A DNA stretch of 43,897 nt from Gnetum montanum (Eukaryota; Streptophyta; Gnetopsida; Gnetales; Gnetaceae). Below the pieces are notes generated by a model that worked only from the letters and a program-made list of their open reading frames with translations, ran no database searches and was not told the DNA's origin. Positions 43,291 through 43,897 of the stretch are shown here, piece by piece. The stretch covers positions 643,429-687,325 of the forward strand of contig MNCI01014694.1 of the NCBI GenBank assembly GCA_015680685.1, written 5' to 3'. The translations under genes were made by a program, and so were the position numbers. Each line of letters begins with the position of its first letter. Position 1 is the stretch's first letter.

Positions 43291-43897
43291 ATGTATGGAG
43301 GAATTAAAGAAAAATTGAGGTAACAAGCCCACGACCAATGACAAAAACTTTCTTAGTGCAATGGACCAAGTTAAGCAATCCTTGAAGCAAAAAATACCAT
43401 CCTAAACTTATATGACTTGATTATAACTTCCATCACACATTGTGAGGTGCTAGTCAAACTATTGACCTCCATACCTATTCGTGAAGACATTCTTGCTGAC
43501 AAGAAAGCTATCCATGTAGTAATGATTCTTTTCTCACTAGGAAAGAACAAATCAACATCCTTAACATTTCACAATAGAAAAATTAAGGTTAACCCCCATC
43601 ATGGTGGGGTGGCTACAACCCCTCTATTCATAACCATACACATAGGAAATTTAAAATACATTGGATGCATGTTGATGATGGAGTAGCAATCGACATCATC
43701 CCATGCACCATCATTGAAAGTTTGTGCTTAATTGAACAGGTACAACCTATGACTAGTACAACTCTTAAGTCCTTCAATGGATCAAGAGTTATCGTCAAGA
43801 AGTCTATCTCTTTGGATTTTATAGTTGGAGAACAATTTCCCACAACTGCAAGCTTCTTGGTGGTGGAAGAGACACCAGGGTTCAATCTGATCCTGGG
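43291..43897 (+). pseudogene. D aspartic protease region (broken, runs off window)
   Basis: The frame YDLIITSITHCEVLVKLL (43411-43464) is followed by DILADKKAIHVVMILFSLG and a cluster with VDDGVAIDIIP holding the Asp-Gly active-site position (about 43674-43700). Then come TLKSFNGSRVIVKKSISLDF and VGEQFPTTASFLVVEETPGF. These align with A's protease at 27540-28020. The region continues beyond the right edge of the window. Confidence 0.75.

Overview
The window is plant nuclear DNA made almost entirely of long-terminal-repeat (LTR) retrotransposons nested inside one another. I see no intact host gene, no tRNA or rRNA, no CRISPR array and nothing bacterial. The coding remains are Ty3/gypsy gag, protease, reverse transcriptase (RT), RNase H and integrase, broken by stops and frameshifts. 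Element lengths (about 10-19 kb) and nesting depth suggest a seed plant with a very large genome, possibly a gymnosperm; the species cannot be read from this sequence.

Layout, oldest layer first. Layer D (+ strand, Tat-like) supplies both outer edges: the end of its 5' LTR, primer-binding site and leader (1-2622), and its broken gag-protease (41636 to the right edge). Layer C (- strand, Athila-like) is inserted in D and spans 2623-41635, with a 5-bp target duplication CCATG on each side. Layer B (- strand, Athila-like, 3061-13298) sits in C's left (3') LTR with target duplication ACTGG/ACTAG. Layer A (+ strand, Tat-like, 22516-41341) sits in C's right (5') LTR with target duplication AGGTA on both sides.

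B and C read on the minus strand as LTR, primer-binding site, gag, protease, RT, RNase H, integrase, a long non-coding tail, LTR. A reads on the plus strand as LTR, primer-binding site, gag-protease, an 8.5-kb spacer, RT, RNase H, a second Tat-type RNase H, and the start of integrase. Integrase then stops abruptly and is followed by a second copy of A's own left flank and a second LTR.

The most unusual content is A's spacer. It holds what looks like a complete, spliced, antisense transcription unit: a TATA box at 36239-36246, a start codon at 36107, about nine exons whose reading phase is kept across nearly every inferred intron, an acidic C-terminus ending at 28951 and an AATAAA at 28853-28858. 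I do not recognise the encoded protein (more than about 850 codons before decay). Its introns carry the same GCTACGCTAT palindromes that fill A's LTRs, and the unit lies between two homologous hairpin-containing tandem arrays. A 753-base assembly gap falls inside one exon or an intron next to it. A further 2.6-kb insertion of unknown nature interrupts another intron.
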